From Kitasatospora griseola (GTDB lineage Bacteria; Actinomycetota; Actinomycetes; Streptomycetales; Streptomycetaceae): a DNA stretch of 38,619 bases. Of the stretch, positions 16,544 through 23,972 are shown piece after piece (the first letter of the stretch is position 1; each line of letters starts with the position of its first letter). Position numbers and translations under genes: made by a program. The notes beneath the pieces were generated by a model, which saw nothing but the letters and a program-made list of their open reading frames with translations, was not told the origin of the DNA and ran no database searches. The stretch lies in contig NZ_BMRI01000001.1 of the NCBI RefSeq assembly GCF_014648555.1, forward strand, positions 30,480-69,098, given 5' to 3'.

Positions 16544-17428
16544 GTGCCTGCACCACGCTTCGCCCCGCTGTCGGTCGGCCTGCTCCTGCTGGCCGGCACC
16601 CTGCTCGGCTGCGACACCGCCGACAAGAACTCGGCGGCCCCGTTCGACAGCCTGCCGATCAAGGTCGGGTTCAAGATCGGCCGCCCCGGCATGTCCGACC
16701 TCACCCACAACGGCTCCTTCGACGGCTTCGAGCCGCACGTCGCGCTGAAGGTGCTCCAGGAGTCCCTCGGCCGCAGCTACACCTCACTGACCGTGACCAC
16801 CGCCAACTGGAAGGACGCCCTCAGCGACGGCAAGGTCAACCACAACAAGGTGGACCTGGTGATCGCCGACATCTCCGAGCAGGAGAGCCTGAAGACGGAC
16901 TACGACCTGGCCGGCCCGTACCTGCAGACTCCGCTCGGCGTGCTCCTCAAGGCCTCGGACGGCACGCCGATCGGCAAGGCGGAGGACCTTCGCCCGCTGG
17001 CCGTCTGCGTGCAGGAGAACACCACCGCGTACGCCACCCTCCAGCTGAACGGCGGCCGGCCGCCCGTCGTCCAGCCCGACCTCGACGCCTGCATGGCCCG
17101 GCTGAACGACGGCACCGCCCAGGCGGTGCTGGCCGACTACGTGGTGCTGCAGGGCATCGCCGTCAACTCCGGCACCGGCACCGAGCACACGTACCGGGTC
17201 GCCCGGGACGCCCACATCGGCAAGGCGCAGCAGCTGATGATGGTGCTGCCCAAGGGGCACCAGAAGGCCTGCGAACTGCTCCGCAAGGCGATCGCCGACT
17301 ACCTCCAGGACACCGACTGGACGACCTCGCTGAAGCAGAACCTCGGCCTCGGCGACTTCACCAACGACGAGATCCGCGACACCTTCCGACCCGTCACCAC
17401 GTCCGTCGGCAACCGCTGTTCCGCTTAG
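16544..17428 (+). CDS. Solute-binding lipoprotein (family 3-like)
   Basis: A 294-residue secreted lipoprotein. A signal peptide ends in the lipobox LLGC, with Cys23 as lipidation site. The mature part has the family 3 solute-binding fold signs: IKVGFKIGRPGMSDL, a GFEPHVALKVLQESLG helix, the hinge-region VDLVIADISEQESLKTDYDLAGPYLQ, and a C-terminal ACELLRKAIADYLQD. Such proteins usually bind polar amino acids or opines. No permease or ATPase gene is adjacent, so it may serve as a sensor, not an importer. GTG 16544 has an excellent AGGAGG site (16533-16538). Its TAG overlaps the TAA of the convergent response regulator gene by four bases. Ligand unknown. Confidence 0.85.
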   Translation: MPAPRFAPLSVGLLLLAGTLLGCDTADKNSAAPFDSLPIKVGFKIGRPGMSDLTHNGSFDGFEPHVALKVLQESLGRSYTSLTVTTANWKDALSDGKVNHNKVDLVIADISEQESLKTDYDLAGPYLQTPLGVLLKASDGTPIGKAEDLRPLAVCVQENTTAYATLQLNGGRPPVVQPDLDACMARLNDGTAQAVLADYVVLQGIAVNSGTGTEHTYRVARDAHIGKAQQLMMVLPKGHQKACELLRKAIADYLQDTDWTTSLKQNLGLGDFTNDEIRDTFRPVTTSVGNRCSA

Positions 17429-18093
17429 CCCAGCTCCTCGTCCAGCCCCTGCTCGATCGCGTACCGGACCAGCTCGACCCGGTTGTGCAGTTGCAGCTTG
17501 CCGAGGGTGTTCTGCACGTGGTTCTGCACGGTGCGGTGGGAGAGCACCAGCCGGTCGGCGATCTGACGGTACGACAGGCCCTTGGCGACCAGCCGCAGCA
17601 CCTCCGTCTCCCGGGGGGTCAGCTGCGGCGCGGCCGACTCCGCGGGGGTGCCGGGCTCGGTGGCCAGGCGGCGGAACTCGCCGAGCACCAGCCCGGCCAG
17701 GCCGGGGGTGAAGACCGGGTCGCCGAGGGCGGTACGGCGCACCGCGTCGATCAGCTCCTCGCGGCCCGCCGACTTCACCAGGTAGCCGGTGGCGCCGGAC
17801 TTCACCGCCTCCAGCACGTCGGCGTGCTCGCCGCTCGCGGACAGCACCAGCACCCGCACCGCCGGGTCGGCGGCCACCACCTGGCGGCACACCTCGACGC
17901 CGGGCAGCGCGGGCAGGTTGAGGTCCAGCACCACCACCTGCGGGGCGCTCGCCCGGGCCCGGCGCACCGCCTCCTCGCCGTCCCCGGCGGTGGCGACCAC
18001 CGCGAACCCGGCCTCCGCCAGGTCCCGGGCCACCCCGTCGCGCCACATCGGGTGGTCGTCCACCACCATCACCCGCACCGGCTGATCAGTCAT
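17425..18093 (-). CDS. NarL/LuxR-family response regulator
   Basis: A two-component response regulator of about 222 residues. The receiver domain carries the acidic pair in VRVMVVDDHPMWRDG, the phospho-accepting Asp in VVVLDLNLPALPG, the conserved Ser in VLVLSASGEH and the Lys in GYLVKSAGREEL. The C-terminal LuxR-type helix-turn-helix is LTPRETEVLRLVAKGLSYR with LVLSHRTVQNHVQNTLGKL. ATG 18093 has GGAGGGG 5 nt upstream; GTG 18099 is a longer option. The gene begins inside the histidine kinase gene (8-bp overlap), so the pair is co-translated. Its targets are not evident; it converges with the lipoprotein gene but is probably core to this region, not part of the island. Confidence 0.95.
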   Translation of the reverse strand: MTDQPVRVMVVDDHPMWRDGVARDLAEAGFAVVATAGDGEEAVRRARASAPQVVVLDLNLPALPGVEVCRQVVAADPAVRVLVLSASGEHADVLEAVKSGATGYLVKSAGREELIDAVRRTALGDPVFTPGLAGLVLGEFRRLATEPGTPAESAAPQLTPRETEVLRLVAKGLSYRQIADRLVLSHRTVQNHVQNTLGKLQLHNRVELVRYAIEQGLDEELG

Positions 18094-19264
18094 CGCCACC
18101 CCTCCGCGGCCACCGCAGTTCCACTTCGACGCCCTCGCCGGGCACCGAGTACAGCTCGGCGCTGCCGCCGAGGTCCAGCATCCGGCCGCGGATCGACTGC
18201 GACACGCCCAGCCGGCCGTCGCGCTGCGCCTGCGCCAGCCGCCCGGCCGGGAAGCCGGGGCCGTCGTCGCGGACCGAGACGGTGACGGCCTGCGGCTCGT
18301 CCTCCAGCAGGATCCAGGCCCGGGCGCCCTCCCCGGCGTGCACCCGGACGTTGTCCAGCGCCGCGGCGACCGCGGCGGCCAGCTCGGCGGCCACCGGCGC
18401 GGGCAGCAGCACCGGTGTGGCGGGCGCGGCGACGGTGATCCGCTCGTTCGCGTGCCGGGAGACCAGCGGCCGCAGGTCCGCCTCGCCGTCGCCCGGCTCC
18501 GGCAGTTGGGCGCCCGTCATCAGCGCGCGCAGCGCCCGTTCCTGCTCCCCCGCCAGTCGGCCCAGCTCGGCGGCGTCGCCCTGCTGACGGTGCACCAGGG
18601 CGAGCACCTGCAGCACGCCGTCGTGGATGTCCCGGGACAGCCGCTCGCGCTCCCGGGTGGCGGCCTCCACCTGGAGCGCCCGGGTGAGCACCGCCTCGCT
18701 GGCCCGGGCCAGTTCGATGACGTAGCCGATCGCGCAGCCCGCGACCAGCAGCAGCACGATGTTGTGCAGGTTGTCGGGGCTGATCCCGCCGTGGCCGAGG
18801 ATGTTGGCGGCGCCGATCACCGCCCCGGCGAACGCGGCGGGCCGCCAGCCGCCCTTGCCGGCGAAGCCCAGCACGGTGCCGGCCGCCCAGATGGTGGGCA
18901 GCGTCGGCGCGCCGGCGTGGATCCGGGCGGGGGTGTCGATGAAGCCGCTCTGCACGATGCCGAACACCGCGAACAGCAGGTCGGTGCCGAGCACCGCCCA
19001 GGTGCACCGCTTCGGGCCGGCGAACGCCCGGGTGCTGGCCAGCGTCCACAGGGTCAGCGCGCCCAGGTAGATCCAGCCGGACACCGGGTGCAGGAACTCC
19101 CGGTACGCGCTGAAGAACCGCAGCACCGCGTAGCCGAGCGCCAGCACCCGGAAGTACCCCATGGCGCGCCACAGCGGCAGCTCCACCGACATCCCGCCGG
19201 CCATCACGGCCGCGGTCGGACCGGTCCGGGCCGACCGCGTCACGACAGGTCTGTGCTCCTCCAC
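18086..19264 (-). CDS. Membrane sensor histidine kinase (MacS/NarX-like family)
   Basis: A sensor kinase of about 392 residues. The N-terminal half is membrane-embedded with five or six helices (for example ALGYAVLRFFSAYREFL, WIYLGALTLWTLAST, LLVAGCAIGYVIELA). The dimerisation and phosphotransfer domain is HisKA_3 type, ERERLSRDIHDGVLQVLALV, with the phospho-His in RDIHDG. The ATPase part is divergent: AALDNVRVHAGEGARAW (N box) and VSVRDDGPGFP (G box), then GVSQSIRGRMLDLGG. GTG 19264 follows AGGGGGG. Its stop overlaps the response regulator start. With few extracytoplasmic residues, the signal is probably sensed in or near the membrane; the ligand is unknown. Confidence 0.93.
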   Translation of the reverse strand: MEEHRPVVTRSARTGPTAAVMAGGMSVELPLWRAMGYFRVLALGYAVLRFFSAYREFLHPVSGWIYLGALTLWTLASTRAFAGPKRCTWAVLGTDLLFAVFGIVQSGFIDTPARIHAGAPTLPTIWAAGTVLGFAGKGGWRPAAFAGAVIGAANILGHGGISPDNLHNIVLLLVAGCAIGYVIELARASEAVLTRALQVEAATRERERLSRDIHDGVLQVLALVHRQQGDAAELGRLAGEQERALRALMTGAQLPEPGDGEADLRPLVSRHANERITVAAPATPVLLPAPVAAELAAAVAAALDNVRVHAGEGARAWILLEDEPQAVTVSVRDDGPGFPAGRLAQAQRDGRLGVSQSIRGRMLDLGGSAELYSVPGEGVEVELRWPRRGGDD

Positions 19265-19286
19265 GCCAAGCCCCCCTGACGGCCGG

Positions 19287-20090
19287 TCAGGCCCCGGCGT
19301 CCTTCTCCTGCTCGGTGGACTTCTCCTGGTCGGCGGCCTTCTCCTGCTCGGCGGCCTTCTCGGCCTTCTGCTGAGCCTTGCGGTCGGCGTCGGCGGCCTT
19401 CTTCTCCTCCGCGAGCTGCCGCTTGGCGGCGGTCGCGTAGATGTCCACGTACTCCTGGCCGGACAGCCGCATGATCTCGTACATCACCTCGTCGGTGACC
19501 GAGCGCAGGATGAACCGGTCGTTCTCCATGCCCTGGTAGCGGGAGAAGTCCAGCGGACGGCCGATCCGGATGCCGGGGCGGACGCCGAAGTTGGGGATCA
19601 CCTGGCCGGGCGGCTGCACCTTCTCGGTGTCGATCATCGCGACCGGGATCACCGGCGCGCCGGTGGCCAGCGCGACCCGGGCCAGGCCGCCGACCTTGCC
19701 GCGGTACAGCTTGCCGTCGGGCGAACGGGTGCCCTCCGGGTACACGCCGAACACCTCGCCGCGCTCGATCACCGCGATGCCGCTGCGGATCGCCGCCTCG
19801 CCGGCGCCGCGGGCGCCCGAGCGGTCCACCGGCAGCTGGCCGACGCCCTTGAAGAACGCGGCGGTCAGCCGGCCCTTGATGCCGGGCGTGGTGAAGTACT
19901 CGGCCTTCGCGATGAACGTCACCCGCCGCTTCAGCAGTGCGGGTAGGAAGAACGAGTCCGAGAAGGACAGGTGGTTGCTGGCGAGGATGGCCGGGCCTTC
20001 GTCCGGAATGTTCTCCTCGCCCTCCATCCACGGCCGGAAGAAGATCCGCAGCAGCGGCGCGACGATCATCTTCATCAGTCGGTAGAACAA
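19287..20090 (-). CDS. 1-acyl-sn-glycerol-3-phosphate acyltransferase (PlsC-like)
   Basis: Transfers a fatty acyl group to lysophosphatidic acid to give phosphatidic acid at the inner membrane face. The 267-residue protein shows the catalytic HX4D motif in SNHLSFSDSFF, the glycerol-phosphate binding VYPEGTRSPDGKL, and a following PVIPVAMIDTE. An unusual C-terminal tail (from about residue 220) is almost wholly Lys, Glu, Ala and Gln and probably coiled or disordered. TTG 20090 is chosen because a perfect AGGAGG lies 6 nt upstream and the protein then opens with MFYRLMKMIVAPLLRIFFRP, as relatives do. Relatives occur near pimB' in mycobacteria. Confidence 0.93.
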   Translation of the reverse strand: MFYRLMKMIVAPLLRIFFRPWMEGEENIPDEGPAILASNHLSFSDSFFLPALLKRRVTFIAKAEYFTTPGIKGRLTAAFFKGVGQLPVDRSGARGAGEAAIRSGIAVIERGEVFGVYPEGTRSPDGKLYRGKVGGLARVALATGAPVIPVAMIDTEKVQPPGQVIPNFGVRPGIRIGRPLDFSRYQGMENDRFILRSVTDEVMYEIMRLSGQEYVDIYATAAKRQLAEEKKAADADRKAQQKAEKAAEQEKAADQEKSTEQEKDAGA

Positions 20091-20119
20091 CCGGGGCCTC
20101 CTGTTGTGCGGACCGGACG

Positions 20120-20125
20120 ATCCTA
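20120..20125 (-). promoter_or_regulatory. -10 box of the PlsC-like gene
   Basis: TAGGAT on the minus strand is a consensus streptomycete -10, about 30 nt before the TTG start, leaving room for the AGGAGG site. No matching -35 is evident. Confidence 0.5.
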
Positions 20126-20251
20126 ATGCTTGCGCCCGCGCACCCGTGCACCGGCGACCCGTCGGGGCCGCAATGGGCCTCTGTACGGGGCAACCCGCCC
20201 GTGGGACGATCGAGTTCCCCCCGCCTGCCCCCACACCCAGGAGTCCTGCCG

Positions 20252-21031
20252 ATGCCGATGCTGCCGGGAGCCGAGCCGTACCGCCACGACGGCGGTCCGG
20301 TCGGTGTGCTGCTCATCCACGGTTTCACCGGTTCCCCGCAGTCCATGCGCCCGTGGGCCGAACACCTGGCCGACGCCGGACTCACCGTCAGCGTCCCGCT
20401 GCTGCCCGGCCACGGCACCCGCTGGCAGGACCTCCAGGCGACCCGCTGGGAGGACTGGTACGCCACCGCGGAGGCCGCCCTCACCGAGCTCGCCGCCCGG
20501 TGCGAGCAGGTCTTCGTCTGCGCGCTGTCGATGGGCTCGTCGCTCGCCCTCAAGCTCGCCGAGAAGCACGGCGACCGGATCTCCGGACTGGTGCTCGTCA
20601 ACCCGTCGGTGCGCTCCGACAACCCCGGGACGGTGCTTCTTCCGGTCCTGCGCCACCTGCTGCCCTCGCTGCCGGGCGTCGCCGGCGACATCGCCAAGCC
20701 CGACACGGCCGAGGTCGGCTACGACCGGGTGCCGCTGCACGCCGCCTGGTCGCTGGCCAGGCTGTGGAAGAGCGTCCAGGCGGGAATGCCCGCAGTGACC
20801 CAGCCCGTTCTGCTGTTGCACAGTCCGCAGGACCACGTGGTCTCGCCGAGCAACTCGGCACTGGTGCTCGCCCGGATATCCTCGACCGATGTGACGGAGC
20901 TGCTGCTCGACCGCAGCTTCCACGTGGCCACGCTGGACCACGACGCCGGTCTGATCTTCGGGGCGAGCCTCGACTTCGTCCGGCGGCTGGCCCCGGCAGC
21001 GGCGGTCGATGCCGGGAACCACTCGGGCTGA
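20252..21031 (+). CDS. Alpha/beta-hydrolase carboxylesterase (Est30-like)
   Basis: A 259-residue carboxylesterase or monoacylglycerol-lipase-like enzyme. Visible motifs are the oxyanion loop LLIHGFTGSPQSMRPW, GHGTRWQDL, the nucleophile elbow CALSMGSSLALKLAE, the acid in LLLHSPQDHVVSP and the base in RSFHVATLDHD. The elbow reads A-L-S-M-G instead of the usual G-x-S-x-G; the small alanine should be tolerated. Length and motif order match Est30-type esterases. ATG 20252 has AGGAG 8 nt upstream. Divergent from the acyltransferase gene; the next gene starts 10 bases after its stop, so the two are probably co-transcribed. Confidence 0.9.
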   Translation: MPMLPGAEPYRHDGGPVGVLLIHGFTGSPQSMRPWAEHLADAGLTVSVPLLPGHGTRWQDLQATRWEDWYATAEAALTELAARCEQVFVCALSMGSSLALKLAEKHGDRISGLVLVNPSVRSDNPGTVLLPVLRHLLPSLPGVAGDIAKPDTAEVGYDRVPLHAAWSLARLWKSVQAGMPAVTQPVLLLHSPQDHVVSPSNSALVLARISSTDVTELLLDRSFHVATLDHDAGLIFGASLDFVRRLAPAAAVDAGNHSG

Positions 21032-21041
21032 AAGGCCGATA

Positions 21042-21632
21042 GTGAACGAGACCAGCAAGGCGAACGACGACGAGGACCTGCCCCGCGACGACCCCAAGGC
21101 GGCCGAGCCCGCCGAAGAAGCCGCGCCCGAGCCCGCCCCGCGGCGCCCCGCCGCCGGCAGCCAGGCCGAGCAGGACGCGATCTTCGCCGCGCTGGTCGCC
21201 CAGTTCGACGAGCCGGTGGACGCCACCGACCAGGCCTGGCCCGACGCGGAGAACGTCCGCGAGCGCCCCCGCCGTCCCAGCGCGCCCACCGGCCCCGCCG
21301 GCCTCGGCGACTTCACCCCCCGCCCGGTCCCCCGCCCCACCGACGGCCCGCGCGACTACACCGTCGCCGAGGACGAGGACGAGGGCCACTTCGTCCCGCC
21401 GGAGCCCCCGCCGCTGCCCTCCGCCGACACCACCGCCAAGTTCGCCTGGCTGGCCGTCCTCGGCGGCCCCGCACTGCTCCTGTTCGACGCCGTGGTCTGG
21501 CGCGAGGTCTCCGGCTGGCCCGCCTGGGTCGGCGTCATCGCCTTCCTCGGCGGCTTCGGCACCCTGGTCTCCCGCATGAAGGACCGCGACGACGACGAAC
21601 CCGAGGACCCGAACGGCGGAGCCGTCGTCTGA
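21042..21632 (+). CDS. Acidic hypothetical membrane protein
   Basis: A protein of about 196 residues with no family I can name. The first 125 residues are acidic and proline-rich (many Glu-Asp-Pro, for example DDEDLPRDDPKAAEPAEE), probably disordered and cytosolic. Two membrane helices follow near the C-terminus, FAWLAVLGGPALLLFDAVVW and WPAWVGVIAFLGGFGTLV, joined by a tight loop, and the tail is again acidic (RDDDEPEDP). The GTG at 21042 has GAAAGG about 6 nt upstream. It follows the esterase gene closely on the same strand. Similar proteins are common in streptomycetes at this position. Confidence 0.8.
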   Translation: MNETSKANDDEDLPRDDPKAAEPAEEAAPEPAPRRPAAGSQAEQDAIFAALVAQFDEPVDATDQAWPDAENVRERPRRPSAPTGPAGLGDFTPRPVPRPTDGPRDYTVAEDEDEGHFVPPEPPPLPSADTTAKFAWLAVLGGPALLLFDAVVWREVSGWPAWVGVIAFLGGFGTLVSRMKDRDDDEPEDPNGGAVV

Positions 21633-21688
21633 ACACCGCCGCCGCGCGCCGGAGCTGACGACCGCTCAGCCCCGGCGCGACCCGCTCC

Positions 21689-22447
21689 TCACGGCCCGGG
21701 CACCCGCAGTGCCGCCAACACCGGCAGATGGTCCGTCGCCGCCCGCAGATCCGCCTCCGAGACACCCGGCAGCGGATACGGCACCCCGCAACCCAGCACA
21801 TCGATGTCCGGCGTGGCGAACACCCCGTCGATCCGCTGATACGGCTGCGCCGGCACCGAAGTGAACGTCCCGCCCCATGGCGCCTTCGCGTGCGCGTCCG
21901 TCAACCCCTCGGCGAACGCCCGCCAACCCGGGCCCTCCGGCGGCTCGTTGAAATCCCCCGCGACCACGCCCGGCTCCCCCGGCCGCAATTGACGCTGCAA
22001 CAGCTCGAACTGCCGCAGCCGCTCCTCCGGTTGAAGACTCAGATGACAACTCGTCACCGAGAACGGCCGCGACCCGCCGATCCGCACCAACGCGCTCGCG
22101 AAACCGCGCGCGTGCAGCCCCCGGGTCTTCGGCAGCAGCACGTCCCGCAGCTCCAGCACGTCCACCCGCAGCTTGCCGAGCAGCAACGGCCCCGCCGCCA
22201 CTCGGCCGCCGCCGGCCAGAATCACCATCCCGGTCCGGTGCGCCAGCCACGCCGCGGCCTTCTCGCTCTTCCAGTACCGCGGCGACTCCTGCACACACAC
22301 CACGTCCGGATCACACGCCCGGATCACCCGAGCCACCGCCGTGCGGTCGTCACGCAACGACCGCACGTTGTAACTCATCACCCGCACCCGCCGCGCCCCG
22401 TCCGGCTCCACCCCGGAGGACGCCAACGCAACATCAGTGTCCGTCAC
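21689..22447 (-). CDS. Endonuclease/exonuclease/phosphatase-family protein
   Basis: A 252-residue EEP-fold protein (metal-dependent phosphodiesterase: nuclease, lipid phosphatase or sphingomyelinase-like). Motifs in order: VMSYNVRSLRDD, VVCVQESPRYW with the metal-binding Glu, FSVTSCHLSLQPEER, VVAGDFNEPPEG (Asp/Asn), YQRIDGVFAT and ATDHLPVLAAL (Asp-His). No signal peptide or membrane segment is seen. The start is GTG 22447; a TACTGT -10 (22460-22455) ends 7 nt before it and no ribosome site is present, so the mRNA may be leaderless. It is separated from glucokinase by a hairpin. The substrate cannot be deduced. Confidence 0.9.
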   Translation of the reverse strand: MTDTDVALASSGVEPDGARRVRVMSYNVRSLRDDRTAVARVIRACDPDVVCVQESPRYWKSEKAAAWLAHRTGMVILAGGGRVAAGPLLLGKLRVDVLELRDVLLPKTRGLHARGFASALVRIGGSRPFSVTSCHLSLQPEERLRQFELLQRQLRPGEPGVVAGDFNEPPEGPGWRAFAEGLTDAHAKAPWGGTFTSVPAQPYQRIDGVFATPDIDVLGCGVPYPLPGVSEADLRAATDHLPVLAALRVPGP

Positions 22448-22454
22448 CTGACCG

Positions 22455-22460
22455 ACAGTA
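22455..22460 (-). promoter_or_regulatory. -10 box of the EEP-family gene
   Basis: TACTGT on the minus strand ends 7 nt before GTG 22447. This spacing implies initiation at the start codon. The -35 is weak. Confidence 0.4.
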
Positions 22461-22476
22461 ACAGCTGGGACGCACG

Positions 22477-22512
22477 AACAGGGGCCCCGAGGACACCCCC
22501 GACGCCCCTGTT
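22477..22512 (-). terminator. Putative terminator downstream of glucokinase
   Basis: AACAGGGGC (22477-22485) and GCCCCTGTT (22504-22512) form a 9-bp stem with an 18-nt loop, 18 bases past the glucokinase stop. Confidence 0.65.
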
Positions 22513-22530
22513 TTCGCGGCCCTCGAACCC

Positions 22531-23472
22531 CTAGCTGCGCGCCAGGTCCGCCGCGCCGGCGATGCCCGCCGCCGATCCCATCGACGCCAGGACGACGTTC
22601 GCGCGGGGCCGGGCCGGACCACCCGTCAGGTACCGTTCGAACGCGGCCGCGACCGGGTCGAGGAGGAGCCGGCCGGAGTCGGAGACGCCGCCGCCGAGGA
22701 CGAAGACCGCCGGGTCGAAGAGCGCGGCGAGGTCGGCCATGCCGCGGCCGAGCCAGTCGGCGACCTCCGCGTAGCAGGCGAGGGCCAGCGGGTCGCCCTC
22801 CTCCGCGGCCTGGGTGATGTGGATGCCGCGGATGGTGTCCGCGAGGCCCTCGTTGAGTTCGAGCATCCGCTTGCCGGCGATCGGGTCGGCCGCGGCCTTC
22901 TCCCGGCCGTAGCGTCGCAGGGCCCGCCCGGAGCCGTACTGCTCCCAGCAGCCGTGGCCGCCGCAGCCGCAGAGCAGACCGTCGGGGACCATGTTGAGGT
23001 GGCCGATCTCGCCGGCCACGCCGAAGCTTCCGCGGTGCAGCCGGCCGTCGAGGACGATGCCGCCGCCGATGCCGGTGCCGACGGTGATCAGCACCATGTC
23101 CTCGTACTCGGCCGCGGCGCCGAACCGGAACTCGGCCCAGGCGGCGCAGTTGGCGTCGTTCTCGACCACGGTGGGCAGGCCGGTGAGTTCCTCGACGCGC
23201 TGCTTGAGCGGCTCGTTCTCCCAGGCGATGTTGGGTGCCATCAGGACGGTGGAGCGGTCCCGGCTGACGAAGCCGGGGGCACCGACGCCGACGGCGGCGA
23301 CATCGGGGTACTGCTCCTTCAACTCCCGCACGCCCTGGGCGATGGCGTCGACCGCCCACTGGGGGTCGGCCGGGGTAGGCACCCGGGTCCTGGCCAGAAT
23401 CTCGCCGGACTCGTCGACCACGCCTGCTGCGATCTTGGTACCGCCGACGTCCACGCCGATGGTCAGAGCCAT
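22531..23472 (-). CDS. glkA: ROK-family glucokinase
   Basis: Phosphorylates glucose with ATP in the cytosol; in S. coelicolor GlkA is also central to carbon catabolite repression. The 313-residue protein has the phosphate-binding IGVDVGGTKIAAGVVD, VGVGAPGFV, the catalytic Asp in VVENDANCAAWAE, VGTGIGGGIV, the ROK/zinc motif GEIGHLN plus CGCGGHGCWE (CxCGxxGCxE), and VLGGGVSDSG. ATG 23472 follows GAGGGA. It is downstream of the SRPBCC/ArsA-like/small-protein operon and separated from it by 195 bases, so it may have its own promoter. In S. coelicolor the gene next to glkA influences glucose repression, and the equivalent neighbour here is the 92-residue protein gene. Confidence 0.95.
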   Translation of the reverse strand: MALTIGVDVGGTKIAAGVVDESGEILARTRVPTPADPQWAVDAIAQGVRELKEQYPDVAAVGVGAPGFVSRDRSTVLMAPNIAWENEPLKQRVEELTGLPTVVENDANCAAWAEFRFGAAAEYEDMVLITVGTGIGGGIVLDGRLHRGSFGVAGEIGHLNMVPDGLLCGCGGHGCWEQYGSGRALRRYGREKAAADPIAGKRMLELNEGLADTIRGIHITQAAEEGDPLALACYAEVADWLGRGMADLAALFDPAVFVLGGGVSDSGRLLLDPVAAAFERYLTGGPARPRANVVLASMGSAAGIAGAADLARS

Positions 23473-23559
23473 GTGTCCCTCAGCTATTCACTCGTTCCCG
23501 CTCAGGCGAACGGTACCGGCTGAGGGGTGCCCACGTACACAGTTCGGCCTACATTATCC

Positions 23560-23594
23560 GAAGGCAACGTTCGATCATCGACGAATCTGCCTTC
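23560..23594 (-). repeat. Inverted repeat in the glucokinase leader or promoter
   Basis: GAAGGCA (23560-23566) and TGCCTTC (23588-23594) flank a spacer that itself contains the small palindrome TCGATGATCGA on the minus strand. The 195-base region between glucokinase and the small-protein gene is AT-rich relative to its surroundings. A TAATGT -10-like word lies just downstream on the minus strand. The repeat may be an operator or a terminator for the preceding operon. Confidence 0.4.
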
Positions 23595-23667
23595 AGAAGT
23601 CATAGCAACTGTCCCGTTCGGTGATGACTCGAAATCATAACGTGACGATGACGAAGTGTCGGCTTAA

Positions 23668-23946
23668 TTACTTGTCGGAGGCCTCTTCGGCCCCGTCCAG
23701 GTCCACCCGCTCGGTCTCGGCGTGTTGGGGCGCCGACCAGCGCCGCTCGTGCCCGGCCACCACGGCCCGGTACGCGGCCAGCAACTCGCCGCCGGCGGCG
23801 GCCAGGTGGCCGTACACCTCGGGGTTGGACTCGCGCAGCTTGCCGCCGATCTCCACGGCCTTGCCGCCGAGTGCGGTCGCGAACTTCCGCACCTCTTCCA
23901 CCAGCGGCGCGAACTCGCCCGTCCCGCCCGGCTGTTCCGTACCCAT
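23668..23946 (-). CDS. Small conserved hypothetical protein upstream of glucokinase
   Basis: A 92-residue protein without a named function. It opens with MGTEQPGGTGEFAPLVEEVR, followed by an amphipathic helical stretch (KFATALGGKAVEIGGKLR, then ESNPEVYGHLAAAGGELLAAY) and an acidic tail. ATG 23946 has GGGAG 6 nt upstream. The gene is last in the minus-strand operon with the SRPBCC and ArsA-like genes. It occupies the place of SCO2127 in S. coelicolor, a gene reported to affect glucose sensitivity next to glkA, but I cannot confirm homology and the length differs from what I recall for SCO2127. Confidence 0.75.
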   Translation of the reverse strand: MGTEQPGGTGEFAPLVEEVRKFATALGGKAVEIGGKLRESNPEVYGHLAAAGGELLAAYRAVVAGHERRWSAPQHAETERVDLDGAEEASDK

Positions 23947-23972
23947 CACACGCTCCCGTCCGTCAGATCCCG

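Noticed and set aside
17425..19264. Two-component system as part of the protease island
   Set aside because: It is convergent to the island, has no shared domain with it, and the gene pair appears to be part of the conserved regional order.
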